Source of the DNA: CADCTM01 sp049671305
GTDB lineage: Bacteria > Cyanobacteriota > Cyanobacteriia > Cyanobacteriales > Coleofasciculaceae
Assembly (NCBI GenBank): GCA_049671305.1
Contig: JBATUR010000027.1
Coordinates: 1-64,000 of the forward strand
DNA: 64,000 bases
Reading direction: 5' to 3'
Part shown: piece after piece, positions 1 through 7,940 of the stretch
Position numbering within the stretch: the first letter of the stretch is position 1
How the letters are laid out: the number at the start of each line of letters is the position of its first letter
Translations under genes and position numbers: made by a program
Notes under the pieces: generated by a model
What the model saw: the letters and a program-made list of their open reading frames with translations, nothing else
The model's database searches: none
Told to the model about the DNA's origin: nothing

Positions 1-1038
1 CGGTTACAAAGAACCGCATATTTGTTACTTGAGAAGAATCAGGAATCAACTGTTATTGAGGCGTTACAGGAGTATAATCCCTATCAATTTTTCCAGTATC
101 TCTACAAATATTCAACTGGAAAATCGACAATATATGCGATCGCATTTACTCCCGATAATCAGATTATGGTTAGTGGAGGAAATGACAGAATTATTACTCT
201 CCGCAATCTCAAAAATGGCAAAATCATCCGTACTTTCAATGAACATTCTGGCTCAATTTATGCTTTGTCTATAAGTTCAGATGGACAAACGCTTGTTAGT
301 GGAAGTCGTGATAAAACATTAAAAGTTTGGCATTTACATACAATTACTACTTACAATTCCAATTCTACTAATCGATTGATTGGTGATGGATTGATAGATA
401 CACTTACTGGACATTCTGACTCAATTAATGCTGTTTCAATTAGTCCGAATGGAAAAATAATTGTTAGTGGAAGTGAAGATAATACTATCAAATTGTGGGA
501 TTTAAATACAGGAGAATGCCTTGCAACTTTAGAAGGACATGAAGCGGGAGTTAGGGCAGTTGCAATTAGTCCAGATGGGCAATTATTGGTTAGTGGTAGT
601 GCTGATAATACTATTAAATTGTGGCAGTTACCCAGTGTGGAGAATGAGCCAATTTGTCCTGACCCAATTTATACTTTAACTGGACATTCTGGCGATGTAA
701 AATGTCTAGAAATTAGTCATGATGGGCAGATTCTGGCGAGTGGAAGTCAGGATAAAACTATTAAGTTATGGAATTTAGAGACAGGGGAATTAAAAACAAC
801 TTTAGTTGAGCATTGGCGGGAAGTTAATCATCTTGTAATTAGTCCAGATGGACGTAATTTGATTAGTTGTAGTGGGGATGAAACTATTCAAGTTTGGCAA
901 TTGGAAACTCTTAAATTGTTGCATAGTTTTGAGGGGCATCAAGGAGCAGTTGCGGTTGTAGCGATTAGTCCAGAAGGGCAACCTCTTATTAGTAGTAGTT
1001 GGGATCATACTATTCGGGTTTGGGGGATGAAAGATTGA
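1..1038 (+). CDS. WD40-repeat protein, 5' end cut by window edge
   Basis: The reading frame is open from base 1. The seven codons before the first possible TTG start (base 22) already read RLQRTAYLLLEK, which matches EEAAYLLLRERL in the next gene, so the gene begins outside the window. Seven WD40 blades follow, each with a GH/EH dipeptide, an SPDG-type turn and a closing W-D or W-N pair, enough for one seven-bladed propeller. Such propellers are protein-interaction scaffolds. The specific role is unknown. A paralogue with the same architecture follows 92 nt downstream. Confidence 0.85.
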   Translation, partial: RLQRTAYLLLEKNQESTVIEALQEYNPYQFFQYLYKYSTGKSTIYAIAFTPDNQIMVSGGNDRIITLRNLKNGKIIRTFNEHSGSIYALSISSDGQTLVSGSRDKTLKVWHLHTITTYNSNSTNRLIGDGLIDTLTGHSDSINAVSISPNGKIIVSGSEDNTIKLWDLNTGECLATLEGHEAGVRAVAISPDGQLLVSGSADNTIKLWQLPSVENEPICPDPIYTLTGHSGDVKCLEISHDGQILASGSQDKTIKLWNLETGELKTTLVEHWREVNHLVISPDGRNLISCSGDETIQVWQLETLKLLHSFEGHQGAVAVVAISPEGQPLISSSWDHTIRVWGMKD

Positions 1039-1052
1039 AGTTTGAGATGTAG

Positions 1053-1072
1053 GGGCGTACGGCTGTACGCCC
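1053..1072. repeat. Short hairpin repeat between the two WD40 genes
   Basis: GGGCGTAC (1053-1060) and GTACGCCC (1065-1072) form a perfect 8-bp stem with a GGCT loop, just after the stop codon of the first gene. There is no T-tract, so it looks more like one of the small dispersed palindromes of cyanobacterial intergenic regions than a factor-independent terminator. Confidence 0.6.
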
Positions 1073-1130
1073 TGGAAGATATTGCTTATAATTGAAATAT
1101 TTGTATTAGTAAAGCCAGGAAATTAGTGCA

Positions 1131-2321
1131 ATGCCAGATAATTCTAATCAGCCACAAGAAGGCGACGCCGTACTTGGAGGTCAAACTCCAATCCCTATGG
1201 GGAGTGCAGTTTTAGGAGGCATTGCAGGTGTTAAGATGCGCTTGGGCAGTGCAATTGAAGAGCAACGAATTACTGCACTTGAGGATGCGCTTAAGTATGG
1301 AGAAGCTGGTTTGGATTTGGTAATTCAGGCATTGCAGGATGAATCAACGCAGGTAGAAGAGGCTGCATATCTGCTACTGCGGGAAAGGTTAGAACCGAGA
1401 GTTAAAGATGTTTTAAAAGAGTATAGTCCCTGGCGACTTTTTGAGTGCTTGCGTACTTTGATTGGGCATGACAAATCAGTTTGGTCTGTCGCTATTAGCG
1501 CGGATAGACAAACTATTGTCAGCGGAAGTTGGGACAAAACCATTAAAGTCTGGAATTTCCACACCGGGGAATTAATCAGAACTCTTGAAGGGCATTTATA
1601 TTCGGTTTATTCCGTTGCCATCAGCGCGGATGTGCAAACTGTTGTCAGTGGGAGTGATGATAAAACTATCAAAGTTTGGAATCTCCACACTGGGGAATTG
1701 AACAGAACTCTTGAAGGGCATTCACATTCAGTTTATTCCATAGCCATCAGCCCAGATGGGCAAACTATTGTTAGTGGGAGCTGGGATCATACCATCAAAG
1801 TTTGGAATCTCCACACTGGAGAATTAATCAGAACTCTTGAAGGGCATTCTAATTCGATTTATTGCGTAGCTATCAGCCCGGATGGGCGAACTATTGTCAG
1901 TGGGAGCTGGGATCGTACCATCAAAATCTGGAATCTCCACGCTGGGGAATTGACAAGAACTCTTAAAGGGCATTCAGGCTCGGTTACTTCCGTTGCTATC
2001 AGTTCAGATGGGCAAACTATTGTCAGTGGAAGTGAGGATGAAGCCATCAATGTTTGGAATCTCCAGACTGGAGAATTGAACAGAACTATTGAAGGGTATT
2101 CAAGGATGATTAATTCCGTCGCCATCAGTGCGGATGGGCAAACTATAGTTACTGGGAGTGGGGACAATACCATCAATGTTTGGAATCTTCAGACTGAGGA
2201 ATTGAACAGAACTTTTGAGGGACATTCAGGAATGGTTAATTCCATCGCCATCAGCCCGGATGGGAAAACTATTGTTAGTGGGAGTGGGGACAAAACAATC
2301 AAAATTTGGAGATTGCAGTAG
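1131..2321 (+). CDS. WD40-repeat protein with N-terminal HEAT-like module
   Basis: This 396-residue protein has two parts. Residues 1-110 carry two AVLGG motifs, then a helical HEAT-like stretch (RITALEDALKYGEAGLDLVI, then EEAAYLLLRERL). Residues 113-396 are seven WD40 blades of 42 residues. Blades are very similar to each other at DNA level, with phrases such as AGTGGGAG and CATCAAAGTTTGGAATCTCC recurring every 126 bp, which suggests recent blade amplification. I recall the AVLGG/HEAT-like module as an N-terminal unit of several cyanobacterial proteins of unknown function. The ATG at 1131 follows a CAGGAA stretch. Cytoplasmic scaffold role is inferred from the fold only. Confidence 0.85.
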   Translation: MPDNSNQPQEGDAVLGGQTPIPMGSAVLGGIAGVKMRLGSAIEEQRITALEDALKYGEAGLDLVIQALQDESTQVEEAAYLLLRERLEPRVKDVLKEYSPWRLFECLRTLIGHDKSVWSVAISADRQTIVSGSWDKTIKVWNFHTGELIRTLEGHLYSVYSVAISADVQTVVSGSDDKTIKVWNLHTGELNRTLEGHSHSVYSIAISPDGQTIVSGSWDHTIKVWNLHTGELIRTLEGHSNSIYCVAISPDGRTIVSGSWDRTIKIWNLHAGELTRTLKGHSGSVTSVAISSDGQTIVSGSEDEAINVWNLQTGELNRTIEGYSRMINSVAISADGQTIVTGSGDNTINVWNLQTEELNRTFEGHSGMVNSIAISPDGKTIVSGSGDKTIKIWRLQ

Positions 2322-2441
2322 TCGTCCTCACGCAAGGGTTGCACTAAGACACTTCAAAAACGAAAAGCAATCCTCTCCTACAAACTACCTCTCAACTTGG
2401 ATGGGTAACGCCATGCCCTACCCATCCAACAAACAAAACAA

Positions 2442-2816
2442 CTAAACCCAACGCCCGACAACTACCCGCACAGTACCATCTTCCAGAGTTTCTTGCTCCT
2501 CAACATCAAAACCCTGTGACTGCACCGATGCCATCAAAGTATTGTGAGCATACTTTTGCACAATTGAATTAACAAAAGCTTTCTGATCAATTCTCGCGCC
2601 CCAAAAATCGGCAACTAACTCATAATTTTCACCAGCACGCCGAAATCCCAAATCATAACCATTCTCCTGCCGAATTACATATTCAGCCGCCGTTTTATCA
2701 CCTTGATATCCCCGAACTTTCTTATTACACTCAACCTCATATCCTAATTCTTTTAAGGTTTGATGTAGAGTTTCACCGTTTTTGATTTGAACTTTGATTG
2801 TTGTGAAATGAGACAT
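2442..2816 (-). CDS. DUF1257 (Ycf35-like) protein, second paralogue
   Basis: This 124-residue protein starts MSHFTTIKVQIKN and ends LEDGTVRVVVGRWV, the conserved termini of the DUF1257/Ycf35 family found in cyanobacteria and algal plastid genomes. The biochemical function of the family is not established. It is the last gene of an apparent operon, 38 nt after a longer paralogue, which follows a Ycf46-type ATPase. An AAGGAA stretch lies upstream of the ATG. The two paralogues share both termini but differ in the middle, where this copy is shorter. Confidence 0.85.
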   Translation of the reverse strand: MSHFTTIKVQIKNGETLHQTLKELGYEVECNKKVRGYQGDKTAAEYVIRQENGYDLGFRRAGENYELVADFWGARIDQKAFVNSIVQKYAHNTLMASVQSQGFDVEEQETLEDGTVRVVVGRWV

Positions 2817-2854
2817 AAAAATCTGTTCCTTGGTTAATATTTTATACTAATCAT

Positions 2855-3262
2855 CTAAACCCATCTTGCCACCACAACCCGAATCGTACCATCTTCCAAA
2901 GTCTCTTCCTCCTCCACCGTAAAACCTTGTTCAGGTGCTGTTTCTATCAATGTATGATAACCATAACGTTGAGTCAAATGATTAAGCCATTCCTGAGAAT
3001 ATTTCTGACAGTCATACTCAGAAATAATCGCTTCAAACTGCCCATCATCTTGTTGCTTGAAACCGATATCATTACTCGCAGCACCGATATACTGACGACG
3101 GATAATTACCTCCGCCGTTTGCTGCCGCACATCGCCTTGATAACCATACAAATGTTGTGCCTTTTCATGAACTTCAACATCATCAAACCCCACATCTGCC
3201 AAAGCCTGAATTAGGGTATTTCGGTTCTTCAATTGCGTCTTAATACAAGTAAAATGTGACAT
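2855..3262 (-). CDS. ycf35: DUF1257 (Ycf35-like) protein, first paralogue
   Basis: The 135-residue protein has the family hallmarks MSHFTCIKTQLKN at the N-terminus, YGYQGDVRQQTAEVIIRRQY in the middle and LEDGTIRVVVARWV at the end. A good AAGGAG ribosome site precedes the ATG at 3262. It lies 27 nt downstream of the AAA ATPase gene on the same strand, so co-transcription is likely. Ycf35 is a conserved plastid/cyanobacterial protein with no proven reaction. Its association with a Ycf46-type ATPase suggests a shared complex or process, which is inference. Confidence 0.85.
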   Translation of the reverse strand: MSHFTCIKTQLKNRNTLIQALADVGFDDVEVHEKAQHLYGYQGDVRQQTAEVIIRRQYIGAASNDIGFKQQDDGQFEAIISEYDCQKYSQEWLNHLTQRYGYHTLIETAPEQGFTVEEEETLEDGTIRVVVARWV

Positions 3263-3289
3263 GGTTTTAACTCCTTGAATCTATTTTAT

Positions 3290-4927
3290 TCAATCGACTT
3301 CAAGCGGTCCGATGCCTCTTTGTTGAGTGTAACGTTTCAACTCATCTACCAACCGTGTATCATGAGAAGCTGTCCTTGCGCCTGCTTCGGCTGCCCAATG
3401 TTTCAAATCTTCAATTTGTGCCCGTGCGATCGCAGCCAGTGGTACAGTATCCTCAATCGCACGTAACACATCCGTCGTCGTAAAATCCCGCCGATTTCCA
3501 TCTGCATTTAGCTCAAAAAACGCTCTATGCATGGCATCTACCACAACTTGCTCAATTTCCGCACCACTAAAGTCCTTAGCCGTTTTTGCTAACAGTGCCA
3601 AATCAAACTCACGCAATCTTGATGGGCGCAACCTTTGTAAATGTACTTTAAATATTTCATTTCGCTCTACTTCTGTCGGCAAATTTAAAAAGAAAATCTC
3701 ATCAAATCGCCCTTTTCTTAACAACTCCGCAGGCAAAATTCGCACATTATTTGCAGTCGCCACAATAAACACAGGACTTGTTTTTTCCTGCATCCAAGTA
3801 ATCAAATTTCCAAACACACGCCGAGATGTGCCAGAGTCGCCATCAATACCACTAGAAATATTGCCAAATGCCTTATCAATTTCATCAATCCATAATACAC
3901 AAGGCGCGATCGCTTCTGCTAATTGAATCATCTGTCTGACGCGACTTTCACTCTCTCCCACAATGCCGCCAAACAACCGCCCAGTATCCAATCGTAACAA
4001 CGGCAAACGCCATTCATGAGCAATTGTTTTCGCACTCAAAGACTTACCAGTACCTTGAATTCCTACTAACAAAACCCCTTTAGGATTGGGAATTCCATAA
4101 CGCCTTGCTTCCTCCGTAAAAGCATCTTGACGCATCCGTACCCATTGCTTCAAATTTTCCAAACCGCCGACACTTTTTAGGGATTCTTTGGTAGTGAAAA
4201 ATTCTAAAATTCCTGTTTGACGAATTGCTTGCTTTTTCTCATCCAAAACGCCATCAATATCAGTTTCATCAACTTGCTGTTTTGCAGCCAAAGCTTTAGC
4301 TAATACTCGCCCAATTCTGGCACGACTTAATCCTTGGCAAGCTTTAATTAACTGTTCTTTTGCTAATCCAGTTAGCTTTAATTTGTCTGAAACTACCAAC
4401 AAATTCAATAAATAATCGATTTCCTCAACATTCGGCAAAGGGAAATCAATTACTGTTACTTCTTCGCTCAATTCAGCGGGAATTTCTAGATTATGACTGG
4501 TTAAAACTAAAGTTTTTCTACTACGTTTTAGTTCCCTTGTCAAGTTCTTTAATTCTCGAACAACTGGAGCATTGCGATCGCTTCCGGGATTCTTCAAAAT
4601 AAAATGTAAATCCCGCAGCACAAAAATCGAACTTTCTTGTGCAGAAGTCTTAGCAATTCGATGCAGCGCCCCCATCACAGAGCCTTTATCAGCGCCATTA
4701 TCATCCCAACCGCGCACGATATCCCACAGCAACAACTTACGCTCTGGATGCCCCAGCATTGCCACTTCCAGTAACACATCTTCCACAGGCTCCTCTTCCA
4801 CCGCCACCAGGTAAAGTAACGGATAACGCGCCCTGAGCATTAAATCTAGCTGTTGCACTAGCGCGCTATGAGGACTGTAGGAGCGGTTGTTTGCTTCGTT
4901 TTGAGGCAACTGAGAAGGTTTAGCCAT
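3290..4927 (-). CDS. ycf46: AAA-family ATPase, Ycf46-like
   Basis: This 545-residue protein has an N-terminal non-catalytic region (about 20-240, including the conserved phrases FVLRDLHFIL and VLTSHNLEIP) and one C-terminal AAA domain. The AAA domain shows Walker A GIQGTGKS near residue 290, Walker B VLWIDEIDKAFG near 345, sensor 1 IVATANN and the arginine-finger region ELLRKGRFDEIF. This is the Ycf46 layout. Ycf46 has been linked to photosynthesis and inorganic carbon acclimation in cyanobacteria, but its substrate is unknown. It is the first gene of an operon with two DUF1257 genes. An AGGTGA sequence precedes the ATG. Confidence 0.85.
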   Translation of the reverse strand: MAKPSQLPQNEANNRSYSPHSALVQQLDLMLRARYPLLYLVAVEEEPVEDVLLEVAMLGHPERKLLLWDIVRGWDDNGADKGSVMGALHRIAKTSAQESSIFVLRDLHFILKNPGSDRNAPVVRELKNLTRELKRSRKTLVLTSHNLEIPAELSEEVTVIDFPLPNVEEIDYLLNLLVVSDKLKLTGLAKEQLIKACQGLSRARIGRVLAKALAAKQQVDETDIDGVLDEKKQAIRQTGILEFFTTKESLKSVGGLENLKQWVRMRQDAFTEEARRYGIPNPKGVLLVGIQGTGKSLSAKTIAHEWRLPLLRLDTGRLFGGIVGESESRVRQMIQLAEAIAPCVLWIDEIDKAFGNISSGIDGDSGTSRRVFGNLITWMQEKTSPVFIVATANNVRILPAELLRKGRFDEIFFLNLPTEVERNEIFKVHLQRLRPSRLREFDLALLAKTAKDFSGAEIEQVVVDAMHRAFFELNADGNRRDFTTTDVLRAIEDTVPLAAIARAQIEDLKHWAAEAGARTASHDTRLVDELKRYTQQRGIGPLEVD

Positions 4928-5001
4928 GATTCACCTGGAAGCGTGTTGAGGCATTCTCCTATTATCTCGGTCTGCCTCAAGAATAGCTACTTCTATTGCT
5001 A

Positions 5002-5034
5002 AGATCCCCGACTTCTTCAAGAAGTCGGGGATCT
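5002..5034. repeat. Dispersed palindromic repeat, copy 1
   Basis: Two 16-nt arms, AGATCCCCGACTTCTT (5002-5017) and its exact complement (5019-5034), are separated by one base. The same 33-bp palindrome, differing only at the central base, recurs at 50156-50188, and a diverged form lies at 32457-32576. It sits between ycf46 and the next minus-strand gene and could form a stable hairpin in RNA. It has no T-tract. Confidence 0.85.
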
Positions 5035-5055
5035 GAACACACTGATAAACAAAAG

Positions 5056-5505
5056 CTACACTTTGCTATATTTCAAATATTTATCTGATTCTTGTTCGTG
5101 GGTTATTTGCTGATAGCGAAATACTTTGAGTACAGAACCTTCGGCAATGAATGCAATGCTTGGATGTAGCTGCTCAAAGGCAAAAATAACTTGGTCTTGA
5201 TACCCTTGCTGATTTTCACAAACCCATGCCATTTGCAGCTTTTTACCTAACATTGAACTGCACCAAGTTGGAGAATTGATGAGAGCGGTGCTTTGAGGTT
5301 GTCGAAAAGTTGAGTTGGGTGACGAAGGTACTGACGAACTGACGATCTCAATTTCATCCGTATCAGCTAAAGGTTGCAGGATGATTGATGTATCTTGAAA
5401 AATCAGTTGAATGCGATCGAGGCAAAGTTCATTACTATTAAATTCTTGATCTTCAATGATTGAGACTTCTTTTAAGATGGAGCCTATAGGAAGTTTATTT
5501 TCCAC
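5056..5505 (-). CDS. Conserved hypothetical protein (possibly DUF6334)
   Basis: The 149-residue protein begins at a GTG (5505) that overlaps the preceding gene by 11 nt, so the pair is translationally coupled. The C-terminal half contains MAWVCENQQGYQDQVIF and PSIAFIAEGSVLKVF, which I associate with a cyanobacterial DUF6334-type family, though not firmly. No signal peptide, membrane segment or catalytic motif is visible. Sequence predicts a small soluble mixed alpha/beta protein. The pair faces a DNA-binding pentapeptide protein across about 100 bp. Confidence 0.6.
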   Translation of the reverse strand: MENKLPIGSILKEVSIIEDQEFNSNELCLDRIQLIFQDTSIILQPLADTDEIEIVSSSVPSSPNSTFRQPQSTALINSPTWCSSMLGKKLQMAWVCENQQGYQDQVIFAFEQLHPSIAFIAEGSVLKVFRYQQITHEQESDKYLKYSKV

Positions 5506-5761
5506 GATACTTCTCTTGTTTTTTTCGTGCCTGTTTTAAGATCTTAATCGCTGTTTCCGCATCTGGATCGCCTTCAGCCGCTAAGTTTGATAATTCACCA
5601 ACTTTTAGATCTTGATAATCAGTTTGTAATTGGTTAACCTGATCTTGTCCGCCGCCGCGTTGGCGAATTGCTTCTGCTATTTCTAGGTCTTTTAAATCTA
5701 CGAGATTGCCAAGCTTTTTCTGACCACCTCGTGTAAGTTTGACTTCATTTGGCTCATTCAT
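5495..5761 (-). CDS. Small hypothetical protein, first of a coupled pair
   Basis: This 88-residue, charged and mostly helical protein (MNEPNEVKLTRGG... ending KKQEKYRGK) has no motif I recognise. Its 3' end overlaps the GTG of the next gene. The small size and coupling to a second small gene recall a toxin-antitoxin arrangement, but no toxin fold is visible, so that is only a possibility. It is divergent from the HTH-pentapeptide gene starting at 5865. Confidence 0.55.
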   Translation of the reverse strand: MNEPNEVKLTRGGQKKLGNLVDLKDLEIAEAIRQRGGGQDQVNQLQTDYQDLKVGELSNLAAEGDPDAETAIKILKQARKKQEKYRGK

Positions 5762-5838
5762 AATTATCTAATCGAATGTCTTACAGCCCAATCTTAAAAG
5801 TAGTATCATTGTCTGGGAAGGTTGAAAGTATTCCATCG

Positions 5839-5851
5839 GTTGAATTTCAAC
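5839..5851. promoter_or_regulatory. Possible operator: palindrome in the divergent region
   Basis: GTTGAA-T-TTCAAC is a perfect 13-bp palindrome. The half-site GTTGAA also occurs at 5821 and 5853, giving three half-sites spaced 14-18 bp apart. They lie immediately upstream of the HTH-pentapeptide gene and within 103 bp of the divergent small operon. Placement next to a gene with an N-terminal HTH suggests autoregulation. This is inference. Confidence 0.4.
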
Positions 5852-5864
5852 GGTTGAATTTTAG

Positions 5865-7118
5865 ATGTACAAGCCTAAAGAAGCTAAGTTATTTGGAGCT
5901 GCTATAAAGCAGTTTTTAACAGAAATAAATCTGAGTCAGCGCCAGTTTGCAAAACAAGCAGGATTCGGAGACGCTAGCTACATTAGCAAACTTGTCAATC
6001 CCAAACCAGGGAAAGAAATTGCAGAACCTCGCAAAGAAATACGTCAGCAACTTGCTAAAGGATTAGGGCTTACAGAACAAGAGTTCCTGGAATATATTGA
6101 GCAGTATAGAAATTCTAATGTTGAGAACAAAACATTGAATTTTTCTGTAGTTGAACCAGAAAAGGTGATCGCCAAGCCGCAACAAAAATCAGAACAACCC
6201 GACGCAAGTTCAATAGAAGAGCGCATTTTTCAAGCCACTAACCAGCTTGACCCTGAGCGTCCAATGTTCAGCCGTATGAGTGCAATTCAAGCTTTGGGGG
6301 AAATTGCAAAGGATTACTCAAGATACCAGTGGAACATCATGGAAATCTTAGCTGCTTTTATTAGAGCCAACGCTCCTCGGAAGGAAGAAGGGGAGGAAGA
6401 GCGATCGCCAAAAATTTCGGAAGATATTCAAGCAGCCCTTACCGTTATCGGACAGCGCAACACACAGACAGAGCAGGAAGATCAGAAAGTTGACTTACAT
6501 AATACAGACATCGCAGGGGCAGACCTCAGCAAAGCTAAACTGCAAGAGGCTCTTTTCTGGAAAGCCAACCTGCGAAAGACAGTACTTATAGAAGCCGAGC
6601 TGAAAGGGGCACGCTTTATGGAAGCCAACCTGCAAGGAGCATTGCTCATAGAAGCCAATCTACAACAGGCAAACCTCTTGAATGCCAACCTGCAACAGGC
6701 ATCCATCAGGAAAGCCAACCTGCGAGAGGCGTGGCTCTGGAATGCTAATCTACAAGGAGCCAACCTCATGGAAGCAGACCTACAGGGGGCAATCCTTAGC
6801 GTAGCCAATCTGCAAGCGGCATCCCTCGTAGAAGCTAACCTAAAAGGGACATCCCTTGTTGAAACTAACCTGCAAGAAGCAAACCTCATAAAAGCAGACC
6901 TACAGGAAGCAAATCTTGGTGGTGCTAATATGCATGGGGCATCCCTGTATAGGGCTAACCTCCGAGGGGCAATCCTTATGGGAGCTAACTTAAAACAAGC
7001 AAACCTTACGGAAGCTCAACACCTTGAACCACAGCAGCTTGAATTGGCATACGGAGACAGCGAAACTTTACTCCCACAAGGTTTCACACAACCGACACAT
7101 TGGATGAAATCCGAGTGA
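5865..7118 (+). CDS. HTH-domain protein with C-terminal pentapeptide repeats
   Basis: The 417-residue protein joins an N-terminal helix-turn-helix region (residues 1-80, LSQRQFAKQAGFGDASYISKL), a linker, a helical segment around 115-175 (PMFSRMSAIQALGEIAKDYS), and about 35 pentapeptide repeats of the A(N/D)LXX type (residues 205-400). Pentapeptide repeats form a right-handed beta helix, and some mimic DNA. The HTH suggests DNA binding or control of its own promoter. The repeats are near-periodic at DNA level. Putative operators lie directly upstream of the ATG. Function is unknown. Confidence 0.8.
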   Translation: MYKPKEAKLFGAAIKQFLTEINLSQRQFAKQAGFGDASYISKLVNPKPGKEIAEPRKEIRQQLAKGLGLTEQEFLEYIEQYRNSNVENKTLNFSVVEPEKVIAKPQQKSEQPDASSIEERIFQATNQLDPERPMFSRMSAIQALGEIAKDYSRYQWNIMEILAAFIRANAPRKEEGEEERSPKISEDIQAALTVIGQRNTQTEQEDQKVDLHNTDIAGADLSKAKLQEALFWKANLRKTVLIEAELKGARFMEANLQGALLIEANLQQANLLNANLQQASIRKANLREAWLWNANLQGANLMEADLQGAILSVANLQAASLVEANLKGTSLVETNLQEANLIKADLQEANLGGANMHGASLYRANLRGAILMGANLKQANLTEAQHLEPQQLELAYGDSETLLPQGFTQPTHWMKSE

Positions 7119-7156
7119 GAGACAGGAACCTTCATCACTTACTATTCGTTCTCTGA

Positions 7157-7393
7157 TTACGAGCGCGTTTGTCCAAAATCATCCGGCATTTCTTCCAAAC
7201 TCCATTTCAATAAACGACACAGCGCTTTGACTTCGCGAGGAGTCATCTTTGGCTCATATAACCCTGTCTCCCAATTACTGATTGTCTGGACAGTCTTATC
7301 TAAAGCCTGTGCAATATCTCTTTGAGTTAATCCTAGTTCCTCTCTGCGCTTCCGTAAGGAAGACTCTCGCGCTTGCTGTAGTTCTTCTGTCAT
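7157..7393 (-). CDS. XRE-family helix-turn-helix regulator
   Basis: The 78-residue protein is essentially one HTH domain: LRKRREELGLTQRDIAQALD, then KTVQTISNWETGLYEPKMTP, the Cro/C1 (XRE) signature with scaffold and recognition helices. It is a cytoplasmic DNA-binding protein. Its own promoter carries an inverted repeat (7410-7453), consistent with autorepression. It converges on the pentapeptide gene with 38 nt between them. It could be the antitoxin or regulator half of a two-gene module, but no partner is adjacent on the same strand. Confidence 0.85.
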   Translation of the reverse strand: MTEELQQARESSLRKRREELGLTQRDIAQALDKTVQTISNWETGLYEPKMTPREVKALCRLLKWSLEEMPDDFGQTRS

Positions 7394-7407
7394 GCCTTAT
7401 AAACACT

Positions 7408-7455
7408 ATTATATAAGCACACTTGACAAAAGATTTTAAAGCGTGCTTATATAAG
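7408..7455 (-). promoter_or_regulatory. Promoter and inverted-repeat operator of the XRE gene
   Basis: On the minus strand a perfect TATAAT (complement of 7408-7413) lies 15 bp before the start codon. Two arms, TATATAAGCACAC (7410-7422) and GCGTGCTTATATA (7441-7453), are inverted copies matching at 12 of 13 positions and separated by 18 bp. One arm covers the -10 box and the other lies near the -35 position. On the plus strand TTGACA (7423-7428) sits between the arms, so a rightward promoter is also possible. Confidence 0.6.
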
Positions 7456-7692
7456 ATGGATATGATAAAGGGAATTGACCTGAAAAGCTGCTGTCTGGCT
7501 TAGTCACCTTCAGACCTTCTCAGATATCTGCCCTTACTCAGTGTCTTACATAAATCGTCACTCTTACCACCAACCAGCAGGCGTCTGGTAAATTCCGTTT
7601 GGAATTAAACCATAAATGCCTGTTTTGGTCAGGTGTCATGTCTGCAAAAACTACAAGTGCGATCGCGAAAAAGGCGATCGCCAAAAATCCCT

Positions 7693-7911
7693 ATGAGCTA
7701 CAAAGACAAGCTGAATCCCTGGTGCATCATCCGTCCAGTGTCCATCGTCCAAATGCGAATTGTCGGACGCTTTCGCCGCCGAGTAGACGCAGAAGGACAT
7801 ATCAGAATCCTGAAACAATTAATGCCCACAGTTCCCTTTGAAATCATGTTTGATATTGCCACAGAAGAAACATCAACCGCTCCTCCCGAAGACGAAATCA
7901 GCGGTGTTTGA
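7693..7911 (+). CDS. Short conserved cyanobacterial protein
   Basis: I place the start at ATG 7693, giving 72 residues beginning MSYKDKLNPWCIIRPVSIVQ. The longer frame from 7633 adds a low-complexity basic stretch that covers two HIP1 palindromes and is probably not translated. The pattern NPWCIIRP then RFRRRVDAEGHIRILKQL resembles a family of short cyanobacterial proteins of unknown function. Basic first half, acidic tail. The 230 nt upstream of the start shows no gene. Confidence 0.55.
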   Translation: MSYKDKLNPWCIIRPVSIVQMRIVGRFRRRVDAEGHIRILKQLMPTVPFEIMFDIATEETSTAPPEDEISGV

Positions 7912-7940
7912 TTCTCCTAGTCTGATATCTAACATCACAT

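Noticed and set aside
5495..5761. Toxin-antitoxin call for the coupled small genes
   Set aside because: No toxin or antitoxin fold is visible; gene size and coupling alone are not enough.
7599..7841. 80-codon frame overlapping the short gene at 7693
   Set aside because: It runs through HIP1 palindromes and is low-complexity; the overlapping frame has conserved-looking sequence.
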